Of a DNA stretch of 64,000 nt, positions 1 through 13,138 are shown in pieces. The stretch is from Oxyruncus cristatus. Its lineage: Eukaryota > Chordata > Aves > Passeriformes > Cotingidae. The stretch covers positions 269,893 to 333,892 of the forward strand of contig VXAY01002121.1 in assembly GCA_013399855.1 (NCBI GenBank), in the 5' to 3' direction. The translations under genes were made by a program, and so were the position numbers. The notes under the pieces were generated by a model that had not been told where the DNA came from, ran no database searches, and saw nothing but the letters and a program-made list of their open reading frames with translations. Positions within the stretch are counted from its first letter, which is position 1, and every line of letters begins with the position of its first letter.

Positions 1-635
1 CAAACTATTCTTTTCTTTTAACATTAGCTCTGTTAGTCAGGAATGGCAGGACCAAGACTCCACCACCAATATGTGTCCGATGAAAATCCCGTGTATTCAC
101 ACACTCAGAGTTAAGGAACCCACATACAGATGCAAAACCAAATTGTTGTACCTCAGTTTTTGTACACCACTGAGAACAAGATGTGGGTGTTTATTTGCAA
201 TGGATTGACAAAGCCATGAGAAAATGCTCTTTTTCACATGATTGCTCCAAAGCTCCTCAGTTAGGCTTTCATATGCACATATAGATGTATAGGTGTGTGA
301 ATTCAGCTACAGGTGGGTTGAAATTGCTCTTTGACCAGACTGGGTTATTTTCGACTTTCAGTTACAACCTCGTAAGTAAAAATTCAAGCACAGCCTAAGT
401 GAATCCTCTAGTGGATGGTGAATCTGGTATGTCCAAGTGTAAAGTGGGTTCTGAACTGTCCAAACCAGGCCTGCCAATGGAAAGCAAACAGAAAGCGGAA
501 TGAAATGCAACTTTCCATTTCTAAGGACACAGTAGAACTGCTCTTTCAAGGCCTACCAGCACTGTTAGCATTTGTAATGAAGTTTTTGCTATGTTCTGGT
601 AGATTTTTAACTGAATGGTGATAGAATTTAACATC

Positions 636-680
636 TGTGCCTATTTATTATCCACAGCTCCTTTGTGCCTATTTATTATC
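636..680. repeat. Short direct repeat, 17 bp, 28 bp apart
   Basis: The 17-mer tgtgcctatttattatc occurs at 636-652 and again, identical, at 664-680. The intervening 11 bp (cacagctcctt) are not repeated a second time, so this looks like a partial tandem duplication of a 28-bp unit. No function is evident. Confidence 0.9.
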
Positions 681-2847
681 TACTCAACTTCAGTCCTCGT
701 AGCTTGGTGACATTTTGGAACCAGTGTTTCCATTAACTCAAATCAAGTAGCACCTCATTTCTGTAGTAGCCATATCTATTTTAATAGAGGTATTTAATAG
801 CATAGAACCCTCCTCTAAAAATGACAGTGACAGAGTAAGATCTTCTTTCTGCACTATATCACTTAGGAAAAGAAGACAAGAATAGGCCATAAAAGCAAGA
901 TTCATGTGAAGCTTTATCTAGTTTATCACCAAGGAAGGTAGCAGGAGTGAGCCATCATACATTTCTAAAGAATACTTTAGAACAAGAATAAAATAGTGCT
1001 TGCTTGATAAAAACAGGTAAGGCTTTCAGCCTTGCTAAATATTAAATATTAAACCATAAATATTAATACTTAATAAAATGTTGTCTAGGAAGACAATGAC
1101 AAGTTGTTTTTAAAGGGGAAAAAAAAAAAGAGAACTGTTTGCTTTTTTAACCAATCCTTATTCTTTAAAAAACAAGTAAAAAATAAAACATTGGTGAAAT
1201 CTTAATAGTCTGAATTGTAATGTTTCATTTTCTAGGGAATAAAAGAAATCATGCTTCAATGTTAGGAAACAAAAGCCCAAACCAGCAGAACACACAAAGG
1301 TTTTGCCTGAATTTCCGAAACCTGCATTACAAATATAGCTCAGGGATGGATATTGTACATTCTCATAAACTTTGCTTAAAAACGGTTCTGTGGTTGGGGT
1401 TTTCATGATTTGTTTTTCACTTTCCTATGTGGATTTTCTAGTATCTGAAAAGAACTCATATCACTGACTTTCCCTCATCAGTAGCTGCTCTTGCCACTGT
1501 CATCCCTTTAACCTACAATATGTCAGACCTTCATAACCCTGAGACCACTGTTGCATGAGTAAAATTTGGCTGAAGTGGGCCAAATTATTAAAAACCAGCT
1601 GGGGTGAGGTGGGGGAGAGTGAGACAGATAGAAAAATGCAGAATTTTACACACATACTGAGCACATTTCTCCTTTTCTTAAGACTCTGAGTTGTTTGCTT
1701 GAGAGAAAGATTTAGAGCACTCATGCTGAACAGCGAGTAGCTGCCTAATTTACTTGGCAGTCCTAGAAGCCTGAATTTCTTATACAGAAAACAGACAGAA
1801 GTGGGATGCTACCAAACAGCAAACTCAGGGTATTTGCATCAATTATCCAGAATAAGCAGTGAAAATACCATCCCTTCCATATTCATCCTTCCTCATAGGT
1901 GACATTCACTGTCACAACGGACTTACAACCTCCTCCTCTGTATATCTTGCAAATTCTTCATCATGGGCCTTAAATACAGCCTGTTTAGTAATAATTTCTT
2001 AATTAACATCCAAAATTTAGAGTGTTTCAAGGAGAGGTGCTTTCAAAAAAAAGTATCTGAGGAAGTAGGTAGCACAAGGTCACCATTATGGAAGAGATCC
2101 ATCTTGAATTACCTGGAGGAATAAGTGGGCATTTATTTGTAGGTTAATCTAGAAACACTAAAGTGAGAATTTCTTCATTTTCTACTGTATTTTTTACTAT
2201 AAGTAAAATAAATTTGATAGACAAGACCTCTATTGTAACATGAACTGTAAGGTTTTAAACCCAGCATCTCTCTACAAACTTACTTTTAAAGATGAAGAAG
2301 ACTGACAAAAGGTTAGGTAGACATGGGAATCTTTCCCTGATGTAGATCCAACCAATTTCATTTGGCACACTGAATCAAGCAGATATATCAGGAGATTTTT
2401 TGAAATGAAGTTTTGCTTTTCCTGACTTACTGTGATTTTAAACTTTTCTTAGTCCATAACTTCCTAGGTTAAACAAGAGAAATAGCAGCTCTCCCAAGAG
2501 ATCAAAAAATAATAATTCAAAATGCCCAGTGAAAACTGATAGTTAAAAATCAGGTAGTGATTATCTAAAGAAAAACTCACTATGCAAGAGTACCTGTACC
2601 TCACACACAAATCATGTATGAGCCCTTAGAGTTGTGAAAAAATCTTGACAGACAATTGCTCATTAAAATCTGATAATTGTAATCAGAGTTCTTTGACTCC
2701 CTCTAATTGGTAACAACAGAACTAAAGTAATCTGTGCTTTTGGCATTCTGTCTGTCTAATGCATCTCATAAGAATTAGAAGGCAGTATCTAGAAGAAAAA
2801 ATGCTTTATTAGTGATAAGATTTAAAAGACATCAATTAACTTCTTTT

Positions 2848-2866
2848 CCCCCCCCCCCCTTTTTTC
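2848..2866. repeat. Homopolymer C run followed by T run
   Basis: Twelve C's (2848-2859) are followed directly by a run of T's. The exact length is likely to be unreliable in assembly and variable between individuals. Confidence 0.85.
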
Positions 2867-4106
2867 CTATAAAAGACAAGGCAATTTGTTTCCTTGATGT
2901 GTGAACCATCATCAAATCTAAATTCACAGCAAGAACACTTCTGAGATAGCCCAAACTTATCATAAGGTTAATGAACCATTGCACTAGTCCGATCTAACTC
3001 ATTTGTCAATGAATAAAATTGCTCATCTGCTATCTTGCAACACAATTTGGAATAAAACTGCCAAAATAAGAACTTATTTATGTTTCTCCTTAGCTCAGAT
3101 TGTGCCTTCAGATTGTAAAATGTGTGTATAATAGATCAGTAATGCAAGGAGTGTTTATTTTCCAGTAAAAGTTGCATATTCTCTGTGATCCAATTTCTGA
3201 TTTTTGGAACATAGTTTTTCTGTCAGACCAGAGTTGAGCCTTCCATATTTTGAGTGATTTCAGTTTTGAGGTCTATCAAGACAATTTAATACACATTTCT
3301 GTATGGACTATGCTATGCAGCATCTTTCAGGGAAAACCGGGGCTGAAAATATAAGCATGGTGGGTGACTATCACCATGCTATCATTCTAGTCTGTAATTG
3401 TTGCATTTATTTAGTTATTATACACCATAACCACAAATTTAGTTGGATGTAGTGTATCAAAACCTGAAGGTACCAGGTTTGGAAGACTCAACAAGGGAAA
3501 GTTGCTGATAAATAACAATTGTGTTACTCACAAGGCCTTGAGTGCTGTTCAGCAGAAGGGAGGAGCAATGAAAGTAAAGTGGGTGATGCTTTTTGTTATG
3601 CAGAAAGAAATGATACAGCAGTCTGCCCATTGACACTGAGGGTATAGGTCTGAGCCAGCAGGCTGGGAAACAAATGGTTCAGAAGCTGGGTAATGATAAT
3701 TTCATCCACAGGAGTTGCTGCCCCCTTCAGTCACAGGTGAATGAGTCCTGGAAGTTTGGACACGGGGATGAAAACAAACCAAAGAATTTGTCTTAGACCT
3801 CTAGGGCACTAAAGGTGAAAAACGAGGAAATGAAATGTAAGACACTTGCTGTGGAGTACACTTTCAGATAACTGACCTAAAGTTGAAGAAAAGAAAATTC
3901 TGAAAAAAGCTTCCTTTCTCCTACAAAGTTTTGTTGCAAACAGAACAGCATCCACAGGGCTGCTTAATTGTCCCCACTCAGACCAGAGCTGCAACATAAG
4001 AGCCCCGTTAGATGCTGTATGTGTGGGGTGGCCAATCCTGCAAGTGGTGCAGTCACGGTGCCTATGGAAACCCCAAATTTAAAATTGTAGTTGCTCACAT
4101 ACTGAT

Positions 4107-4221
4107 ACTCTCAGGCACAGGATGTCACTCTTGGGGGTGGTGCTGTGTAGGGCTAAGGGTTACACTTGATGATCCCTGTGGGTCCCTTCCAACCAATAAT
4201 CCCTTCTGTGATTCTGTTATA
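4107..4221 (+). mobile_element. CR1 LINE fragment, 3' end, plus orientation
   Basis: The segment shows the typical CR1 3'-UTR order: a 'gtgtagggctaaggg' stretch, then a 'ttgatgatccctgtgggtcccttccaacc' type block (seen as ttgatgatccctgtgggtcc), then the terminal tgtgattctgtta. Only the last ~115 bp are present, so the copy is strongly 5'-truncated, as is usual for CR1. No coding sequence remains. The 5' boundary is approximate. The open frames overlapping it are incidental. Confidence 0.8.
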
Positions 4222-7200
4222 CGGTATGAAAAGCCTTCAATGCCTTAATATCCATAAAATAGATATCCATAAAAAGGATTTTTTATATTATTTTTCTATC
4301 TCTGGAACAAAACACACCGTGAAGAAGAAACAGAAGATTTTATTGGGTCAGAAAAAAAGTCTCATAGTGTTCCAACAAAAACCATTACTTGCAGGACAGT
4401 GTTTCCACTTATTGTCTATATACAACTTTTTATTTCCATGGTTCATCATCAAATGGTCAGTCACGGGGGTAACTTGTAGCATCAAATGGAACACAGAAAA
4501 TTCCCTCCCCCCGAAGTTATTCATTCTGTTTAGACTTACAGCATTCACACTTCTTGCTTAAAGTTTTTATTTTAAAATGTCACTTTGCAGTTCTCAGGAT
4601 TATTAGTGATGTTTTTCAATGAAAACCAAGTTAAATGTACTGGGTGGGTACTTGTGCTCCTAAAACATACAATGACTTCATGGTTCTTATGACAAGAAAG
4701 AAGATAAAAATTGAATACTAGTTTCTTTGCTTTTCTTCCCCAACAATATTCCATTCCTTCAAAAATAGCACCTAAACACCATTTTGATTTATTTGTTTCC
4801 TCTGGGCTCAAAATCAGAGTCAGCTAGAAAAATAGGATATATCACCTAAAACTTCCCCAGATATATTGCTGACAGAGGAGAAAAAAATTTCCAGAGGAGA
4901 AAAAAAAAAAAAGACAAAAATAAAGATAAAAACACAGTAAAAATATAAAGAAATTAAACTCTACACAAAGAAATTCTGAAGTAATAAAATGAAAAAGACG
5001 TGATTTAATCAAGTCTTACTGCTTATAGCACAGGCATATGGAGTTTTAAGACTCTGTTCTTGATTGAATTGTAGCATAACTTGTGGATAAATATATCTAA
5101 TATTGCTGATCAAGGAGAATCTCTACCAATTGACATTAAATTATTGTGTTAATTATTTTTATTATTAAAAACGTTTCTCATTTTCATCTTGACACTTCAG
5201 TATGTGTCAGTGGACCCCATTCTATCTGATTTTATGAAGAATCTCTAAACAAAGCACTCTTTGTGCTTATTTGTCCTTATAGATTGGGATCAAGTGATCC
5301 TTTGAAAATCCTATTTATAACATAAAGACAGTGGTCAACTGGGATCTTTCATTCTGAGGCTTGCAAAGAAAAATGGATGGGGTGAGCAAGGAAGTATTTT
5401 CTACTCTCAGGAGCAGAACTGTGCTTAAAAATAGTCAAGGATAGGATCTTTCAAAGTGGTCTTCAGGAGTGTGTTACCCAACTCAGCTGTGGATGGGGGT
5501 CTCACTTTCAAACCTCTTTGAAAATCCCAGAGTTAATGATCAGTGTTGGTACAGCTCTTTGAACCTTCAAGATGTTGTAGGAAAAAAAAAAAAAAAAAGT
5601 AAGTGGGATGATAGTTTGTATTAAACACAGCTTGTAAATGATATAAATCACACTTTAAATCCCTGAATAGATCGATCATGTTCTGAGAGTTTTCCTTCTA
5701 GGACATGTACAAACAGATTCAGTTACAACTCTACGCTGGCAAACATCATCACACTGAGTAGATCCTTGAAAACTACAAAGCAAGAGACTCTGAACTGACC
5801 CTGAGGTAACATCTGAGAGCCTCACCTTACTTTCAGTATCATGTTTAAAACACACAACTTACATGATGTATTTAAGTGCTTCTGGCAAAACTAAATGATT
5901 GTACTTGTAGGTAATTTAGGTACTAATAATTCATGATCTACCTAATAAACGATTGAGGAGGAAAGGACTGTCCCACATTGCTCCGCTTGCTGAAGTCAGA
6001 AATGCCACAGGTAGCAGTTAGCTGATGACTGGCACCTCTCTCATGGTCTACAAGCCTCCAAACAGAAAGAGTCTAACAGTATAGAAAGCTAAAACTTGCA
6101 TGATAAGGACAAAAGAGAAAAGAGTTTACAGAAACAGAGCATTTCAAGGCATTGCTGTCCCATGGTTTAGTTTTAAAAAAGTATTACTTACTCTTCAATA
6201 CCGCAGCAGTCAGGATTTTCCAGCCTTTCTCTGATGTCCTGGTTGCTACAAGGGGCATTCATCTGGTAGTGGTTTGAAGGTGTTTTATGTTCCTGGAATG
6301 CCTAAATAACAGTGGCTTTTTGATCTTATCATTGCTGCAAGAGATGTGCTGAAGTCCTGAAAGGATGCTAACGGTAGTCATTTGTGGAGAGTGCCATAAA
6401 AATTACTGCAAATGAACCAGAGTACAGATAAGCAAAAATATCTTTATAGTCAGGGTAACAAAAAGACTAAAAGGCTCTAAACTCTCACATTATGCTGGAT
6501 AAATACTAACTACAGTAGGAAAGCCACCATGTCCTCAAAGCTCAGGATTCAAGAAGATCATGTAGCCAAAGTGTGAAGAATAGAGGTACAAGAAGATGGC
6601 TACACAGTAGATAACTGGCAGAAGCAATCTCTCTTCATACCCTATCCTAAACCCCAATCAGTATTACTCCACTGGAACTATGCTCTGAATCAAATTATGA
6701 AACAAAATTCACACTGGAAAAGAAAAAGTGAGAAGGAGCAGAGAATCTTTCACTTCAGAGGTGTTTTCTTTGATAAAAAGCTTGCTCTATTTAAATATTT
6801 TTTCTGTTTTCTTAATAAGCCAGACCAGGTTGAGAAAAAACCAGCCTATTTGGGACATAAAGCAATAAGAGAACTTTGATCATCTCTTAGTTTAAATATG
6901 AAATTTAATAAATAATATCTGTTTCCTATGCAAAGACAACACTTAGCTGATATATTTTGGCACCATTTAAGGTATTTGTCTTCTGAAACCTGTAAAGTTC
7001 CTGTGACGAATTTTAACCTGAGGGCTTCTAACACAGCAACCGCTCTTTGTTTTACATATACCCCCCTCAATATTCTCATGGTACAGTTCCCATACTGCCT
7101 GCTGTTGTATTCTAGAAACTGCACTGCAGATTTGTATGTCTGGGAGCTGCAGGGTTCGTGGACAGTGTCTCATTCTTGCACGTGTATGCACAGCATGCAC

Positions 7201-7565
7201 GTAGTGAAAGGGCCACCTGAGTTTCTGTGGCTTGCCATTCAGAGCAGCACTGGCTTCTGGCTATAAAAGATTCAGGATTACAAAGGTTTGCAGCAGGATG
7301 TTCCTTAGCACAAGCAGCTGCGCTTTAATACCTAGTACTAAATATAGGAAGGATTAGTGGTTAAGTAAGACCTTTCTACACAGAGAGGCTATTGCTAAAA
7401 ATGTTTTAAGATGCCATGGAGAAGTGTTTCCTAGAAAGGTATAGTTTTTGTTGACTGTGTAACTGTGGTTCTCTCTGACTCAACAAGTGCATGCACTGCA
7501 CATCTGTGGTATGAGACAGACCCTGCCCTGCCTTTCCTGCAGAAACTTCAGTTTAAATACAGGCG
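4222..7565. other. Unique noncoding DNA with A-rich patches
   Basis: No gene is recognised. It contains an A-rich patch at about 4860-5000, which includes a small duplication of cagaggagaaaaaaa, and an A17 run at 5582-5598. The part around 6950-7130 has more balanced composition and overlapping open frames of 77-112 codons on both strands. None resembles a known protein, and such frames are expected by chance. It may hold a conserved noncoding element, but this cannot be judged from one sequence. Confidence 0.65.
5582..5598. repeat. Poly-A run (A17)
   Basis: Uninterrupted A homopolymer. No LINE or pseudogene body is recognised upstream, so it is treated as simple sequence rather than a retrotransposon tail. 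Confidence 0.85.
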
Positions 7566-8200
7566 ACGGAACAAACAGTGTGTCCTTGTGACCAAGAAGG
7601 CCAGTGGCATCCTGGAGTGCACTAGGAAGAGCACTGGCAGCAGGTAAAGGAGGGTGACCCTGCCCCTCCAATCAGCCTTAGTGAGACACGTCTGGAGTGC
7701 TGTGTCCAGTCTCAGCCTCCTCACTACAAGAGAGACATGGAGCTCCTGGAGCGGGTCCAGTGGAGGGCTATGAAGATGCTTAAGGGACTGGAACATCTCT
7801 TCTGTGAGGAAAGGTTGAGGGAATTGGGTCTTTTCAGCCTCGAGAAGAGACAACTGAGGGGGGACCTCATCAATGTCTGTCAGTAGCTGCAGGGTGCATG
7901 CCAAAAGGGTGGACCAGGCTCTTCTCCATGGTGCTGAGCAATAGGACAACAGGAAAGGGGCAGAGACTGATGCACAAAAAGTTGCAGCTGAACATGACAA
8001 AGAACTTCTTTCCTGTGCAGTGACTGTGCACTGGAACAGATTGCCCAGAGAGGGTATGGAGCCTCCCTCACTGGAGATATTCCAGAACCATCTGGACCCA
8101 ATCCTGTGCCATGTGCTCTGGGATGACCCTGCTTGAGCAGAAAGGTTGGACCAGATGACACACTGTGGTCAATCCCAGTGTAATCCATTCTGTGACAGTG
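7566..8200 (+). mobile_element. CR1 LINE, about 635 bp, 5'-truncated, plus orientation
   Basis: This is the C-terminal end of the CR1 ORF2 reverse-transcriptase protein plus the 3' UTR. At the left end the plus-strand translation reads [13 protein letters not shown], matching the conserved CR1 segment normally seen as KKA.GIL.CIRKS. It is followed by DNA encoding the 'ERVQ' region (gagcgggtccag), the '[17 protein letters not shown]' type segment and the 'lead-in' to the 3' UTR (gagatattccagaaccatctgg; ctgcttgagcagaaaggttgg). It ends in cattctgtgacag. Stops and frameshifts interrupt the frame, so it is a dead copy. The minus-strand open frames of 102 and 150 codons lying across it are shadows. 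Confidence 0.93.
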
Positions 8201-10724
8201 GACCTACACAAGTCTCCTAGCTGAAGTATTTTTTTCTTCTTGAAGTTTAATTGTTTAATTGCTGGCAATTATTGAAATGATGACAATTACTTGAAGGATT
8301 ATACTTGTTCAACCCGTTTTGGTCCTAAATTTGTGTGATACCATAATGACAGACAGAGCTCGCCCTTCCTTTTACCTAAAGTTGGAGAAAAGTTTGACTT
8401 GAAGAAAAATTGTCAATTGTCACGAGTGGACTGAAGTTATTCTCCAGGGAACTCTACCCAAAGAACCAATTCGTATCTCTTTAATTTAGGTTTGTTAGTG
8501 TAGCTTTCACTGGAAGTCTACGTAGCCTTTACACGTGGTGCTCCTTCAGAGCTTTGTATCACTACAGTGATACAGACAGACAAGTGTAAATTGGATACAG
8601 GCAGCATCGTTACGTGAACACTTTTCAACCAGTTTAAATTAGACAACAAAAGCAAGATTAGATTAGAATAAGTTTCACTTGTTTGTATTTATAAATAAGC
8701 TACAACTCCTTTCTTAACATTTAGTTGCTCTCACCTTTGATGGGAAATTGCTGGAATTTTGTTACAGAAACACCTGCACAGTGGCAAATTGCTTATAGGC
8801 TCTAACTCCATTCCACTCAGCAATAAACACAGCATGGGAGAAATCCTGGTTCCATAGAAGTCAAGGAAGAGGATGTGGGAATTTTGGCACCCCGCAGCCT
8901 GGAGTAATTTTTCTGACTTCACTGTAACAATATTTCACACAGTAATGTTTGCAAATGAAGGTAAGTTTTTTGAATGATGCTGGTAAATGAGGCAACTACA
9001 TTGTTTAAAATCACTCTGCTAAAAATTCTTGGTATTGAAAATAGATGTTTACTTTAAAAATATATCATCAGATCCTAGTTAGTAGGGGAGGTAAGGGCAA
9101 AGTCACAGAGAGAGAAGAAAATATTCACCATAATAACTAGAAATGATAATACATTTCTAAGTATAGGCACCTTTGACCAGACTGGTAGTTTAGTGGTGGT
9201 AATTATTGTTTCCCAAAAAAACCATTTATATTCCATATATAGAAAAAAACCAATACTTGAATGCTAACTGAGGAACTTTGCTTCTGCACTTCTGGGTCAG
9301 CTTGGTCACTGTTGTGTTTAGCTTAGCTGTCTCCAATGGATTGCTTGTCTTGGTTAAGAGAAGCTTGGGAAAAAAAGGGAACAGAAATGTTCACAAATGT
9401 CTGAGTCATTTCCCCACTTTCACTTGTAAATATTTTGTGGTCAGATCATCCTGTTTTCAAACTCTTTGATATTTTCAATATCTTGGAGTATTCTTGATTA
9501 TAGAATTCAGCACATAAAGACCTTTCCCTTTTTCTCCATTGAAGGGGGTATGCAATTTTATTTTGTGTGTTCTGTAGGGAAAGTATTTTTCCGAGAGACT
9601 GAGTTTTCATGATGTTCTACAAGGCCAAACTACACTGTACTCTCTGATACGTGGCACTGGCCAAGACTACTACTCTTGCTTTATCTTTTCTTTATAGCTA
9701 TCAGTACCAAGTGGCTTTTACATATATTTTTGCTTGTATCAACTGTAAGCAAGCATTTCTTCAACTTGCAGGGAGCATAAATATAATCAGATTTTTAATC
9801 CCAGCTGTAGTGTTGTGCTGTTGTAATGCTGCAACCTTCGTTCCTGTTGTGTTGTATTAGCAAAAAACAGCCTGATTAGAGCCAGTCTGGTTTTCTCTTC
9901 CAGTTACAGGACTACAGTTATTAATTTATTACAATGGAAGTCAACTCTCAACCATTTCCAGATTTCTCCTGGAGGAACTAGCAGGCAATACTGGGCAAGG
10001 TGGAGCAAAACAGTGGTGGAGCAAAACAGAGCAATAAAATAATGTAATTGTGACCTGTCTTATGAATTGAGTAGATGGAAAAGGTTCAGGTGACCAGCCA
10101 TCTTTCTGCCTCCTCGGGCATTTTCTTCATGTTTAAGAGGCATTGTTAGTAGCCTGGTAGCCACCAGAAAATCAGGCCAGCAAACATGATTATTGCCCAT
10201 TCATTATGAACTTGACTCATTTAAGAGCAGCTGTACAATCAATGATACAATCAACCCCTGGGGTCATCTAGTCCCTCTTACATTTATGATGGTCTCTGAA
10301 AAAGAAAATGAAACATGAAATAACGGAGCAAATTGTGAAACTTATGATGGACAGCAGGCTAAGGGAATAAATTTATTTTACAGTGGCATGAGAACTACAG
10401 CATGGTACAATAATGATGCAAGTACTCTGTAATATCACACATGCAAGCAGCAACATTTTGAGTTATGACTGTACTTTTTTTTGAAATTACAATAACACTA
10501 TCCAGTCATGGCTAATCTGAATTCAAACCAGCCATCCACAGAGGACAGCTTCTACTATAAGTAATTATTAATTCCCTTTGCTTTCTGATCTTACTCTGCA
10601 AGATTTATCTAAACAGTGAACAGCCTCACTTAAGGTAACATTGTGTGCTTTAAGTAAAATGGAGGTATTACAAAACCATGCTCTTTTTTAAAAATACAAG
10701 GCACTTTTCATTCAAGCCAGAGAT
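8201..10724. other. Unique noncoding DNA
   Basis: No gene, RNA or recent transposon is recognised. The open frames are short (up to about 69 codons) and not conserved-looking. A small 16-bp-period duplication lies at 9999-10029. Confidence 0.7.
9999..10029. repeat. Two-copy tandem repeat, 16-bp period
   Basis: The 15-mer ggtggagcaaaacag occurs at 9999-10013 and 10015-10029. It is a simple local duplication with no evident function. Confidence 0.85.
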
Positions 10725-12200
10725 TTCATGGAATCATAGAGTAGTTTGGGTTGGAAGGGACCTTAAAGGTTATCTCATTTCTACTCCCTTGCCACTGTCA
10801 GGGACACCTTTCACTGGACCAGACTGCTCCAATCCCCATCCAACCTGATCTTGAATACTTTCAAGGATGGGGCATCCACAACTTCTCTGGACAACCTGTT
10901 ACAGTGTTTCACCACCTCACAGTAAATTCTTTCCTAATATGAAATCTATATCTACCTCATTTCAGTTTAACAGCCTTACTCCTCCTCCTATCACTACACT
11001 CTCTGATAAAGAGTTCCTCCCTGTCTTTCCTGTGGACCCTTTAAGGTAGTTTAAGGATGCAGTTAGGTCACCCCGAACTCTCCTGTCCTTTCCTGTCCTG
11101 TCCTGTCCTGTCCTGTCCTGTCCTCTCCTAGAGAGAGTTGGATGCAGCACTCAAGGCAGGGGCTCACTAGAGTGGAATAAAGCAGAAGAACCCCCTCCCT
11201 GGCCACTCTCCTTTTGATGCAGCCCAGGACACGGTTGGTTTTCTGGGCTCCAATTCCACAGTGGTGAATCATGTCAAGCTTCCTGTCCATCAATACCCCC
11301 AAGTCATTTTCCTCAGGGCTGCTCTTGATCCATTCTCTGCCCAGCCTCTGCTTGTGCTTGGGATTACCCCAATCCAGGTATAGAATCTTGAACTTCATAA
11401 GTTTTGTAGCCTGTCCAAGACCCCTTTGGACAACATCCCATCCCTCCAGTGTGTCGACCACACCACACAGCTTGATGTTATGGGCAAACTTGCTGAGAGT
11501 GCACTCAGTCCCACTGTCCATGTTGCTGGTAAAGATATTAAACAATGTCAGTCACAATACTGACCTCTGAGGAACACTTGTCATCACCGGTCTTTACATC
11601 GAGTCATTGACTTTGGGTGAAACCATCCAACCAATTCCTTATCCACCGAGTGGTCTATCCATCAAATCCATGTCTCTTCAGTTTAGAGGCAATGATATTG
11701 TCCAGGACACTGACAAATGCTTTGCACAAGTCCAAGTAGAAGATATCAGGTGCTCTTCCCTTATCCACCAACACTGTAACCCCATCACAGAAGACCACCA
11801 GTTCCCTCAGGACCCAAGGATGTATGTCGCCAGATCCCATGGACTTGTGCACCTGCAGGTCCTTTAAATGGTCTCAAATGTGATCTTCTAGAGAAGGCTG
11901 TTCTTCATTGTCCCATTCCCTGCCTTAGCCTTCTGCAGCTTGGGTGGTGTGATTGGATCATTTGCTGGTAAGACCGAGGCAAAAAAGACATTGAATACCT
12001 CAACTTTCTCCATGTTCCAGGTAAGCAGGCCTCCTGATTCCTTCTGGAGAGGACCAGAATTTTTCTAGTCTTCCCTTTATGACTGATATACCTATAAAAC
12101 TTTTCTTTTTTTCCCTTTGCATCCCTGGCCAGATTTAATTTTTAAATAGATGTTAGCTTTCCTAACCTGATCCTTTGCTGCTTGGACAATTTCAGGTTTT
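10725..12200 (-). mobile_element. CR1 LINE, ~1.47 kb, longest copy, minus orientation
   Basis: Read on the minus strand, this copy runs from the connector upstream of the reverse transcriptase to the 3' terminus. In order it shows KSMGSGDIHPWVLREL, then palm motif A as DIFYLDLCKAF (11655-11852 frame), a degraded SVPQ motif, the palm motif C segment SKFAHNIKL, then DLGVLMDRKLDM and NRVLGCIKRRVA, and finally the UTR ending at 10725 in ctctatgattccatg (minus strand). CR1 enzymes normally have FADD at motif C; here both aspartates are replaced (FAHN, bases 11477-11488), so the enzyme is dead. The two RT frames are out of phase with each other. The jump from VLREL to VTVLVDKGRA suggests that roughly 70-80 residues of the fingers region were deleted near 11790. 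A pentanucleotide array lies at 11081-11130. Confidence 0.95.
11081..11130. repeat. TCCTG pentanucleotide array inside CR1
   Basis: Ten consecutive 5-bp units are present, seven of them exactly TCCTG and the others TCCTT, TCCTC and TCCTA. The array lies in the CR1 C-terminal region. Because the total is not spaced by codons, the minus-strand frame translates it as a 5-residue repeat (GQDRT type). CR1 copies do not normally carry this array, so it expanded after insertion by slippage. Confidence 0.95.
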
Positions 12201-13138
12201 CACAGAAAGCCAAAGTATTTTGAAATGGGAGTGGTTCATTTTTGAACCCCTAATGGATATTTGGAATAGACAAAATCTAATTTGTAGTGGCCTTTAGGTT
12301 TTATAAAGTTCTCCTGATTATTTCTTCTGAAACTAACTTCAGTGAGACGGAGATCTCATGCTGAGATGTGAAAAGAATAGCCACTGATTGAGGGTGTACT
12401 GCAAACAATACTTTTGCCTCATTGGTATTTTATTGCTCACCTGTGTTTATAGAGATTTTTCTGCTTTTCTTCTGAAGTAGTTTGCAAAAGGCCTTACTGT
12501 ATTGCTCGTTGAGTTAATGGGCTTCCTTAATCATCATGGTTTGGAGAACAACAAAGGAAACTGCATGTGTCCCAATTTATACTGCAAATGGAACAAATGT
12601 CTTCTGTAAGCACAAAAGGATCATTTCTTTTAAAGAATAAAGCCCTTTGAAACCAATTAATAGTTGACCTACATAGTAATGCACATATCTCCATGTTTTC
12701 TTTCTTTTTCTTTTTTTTCATGGAAGTGATTTTTCAGTAACAGAAAAAGAGTAAATAAGTATGTGCGATCATCCACTTCTACAACAAAGATTTTGAGGTT
12801 AAATATTCAAACATTTTTTTGCACCATTGCTATAAAATTAAGCCCACTTTATCTTTTTAACCTTCTACAAGAGCAGCTGAAGAAAATAGGCTGCAACAAA
12901 TCTTTCCCTAACTAACAGCTTCCTTGGCATCTTTGTGCAGCGTACAATGGCCAGTGAGAACTTGAAAACACATAGGCTGAACCTTTCATTCTAAAGATCC
13001 AAATCCCCAAAACATTTGTCTAGCTGGAAGCATTTTCAGTCTGTGATTCTTCAACAAACAGGCAGGGGAGTTATATGGAGGCTCACGGGGAGCAGCATTG
13101 CACTGGCACAACATTTTGTTTGTTGCAACATCCTTATA

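Larger units (their letters stand above)
1..4106. other. Unique AT-rich noncoding DNA
   Basis: No recognisable gene, exon or recent transposon is visible. Open frames here are at most about 82 codons and none resembles a known protein. The stretch holds a short direct repeat near 636-680 and a C12 run followed by T's at 2848-2866. The part around 2900-3100 has the mixed composition of possible regulatory DNA, but I see no specific signal. It is probably intergenic or intronic. Confidence 0.7.

Noticed and set aside
2055..2075. Resemblance to the let-7 microRNA (tgaggaagtaggtagc)
   Set aside because: It differs from let-7 inside the seed and I see no matching hairpin partner nearby.
3712..3730. 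Possible CTCF site (ttgctgcccccttcag)
   Set aside because: The match to the CTCF core is weak; without a scored matrix it is not supportable.
7548..8188. Minus-strand frames of 150 and 102 codons
   Set aside because: Shadows of the plus-strand CR1 copy at 7566-8200.
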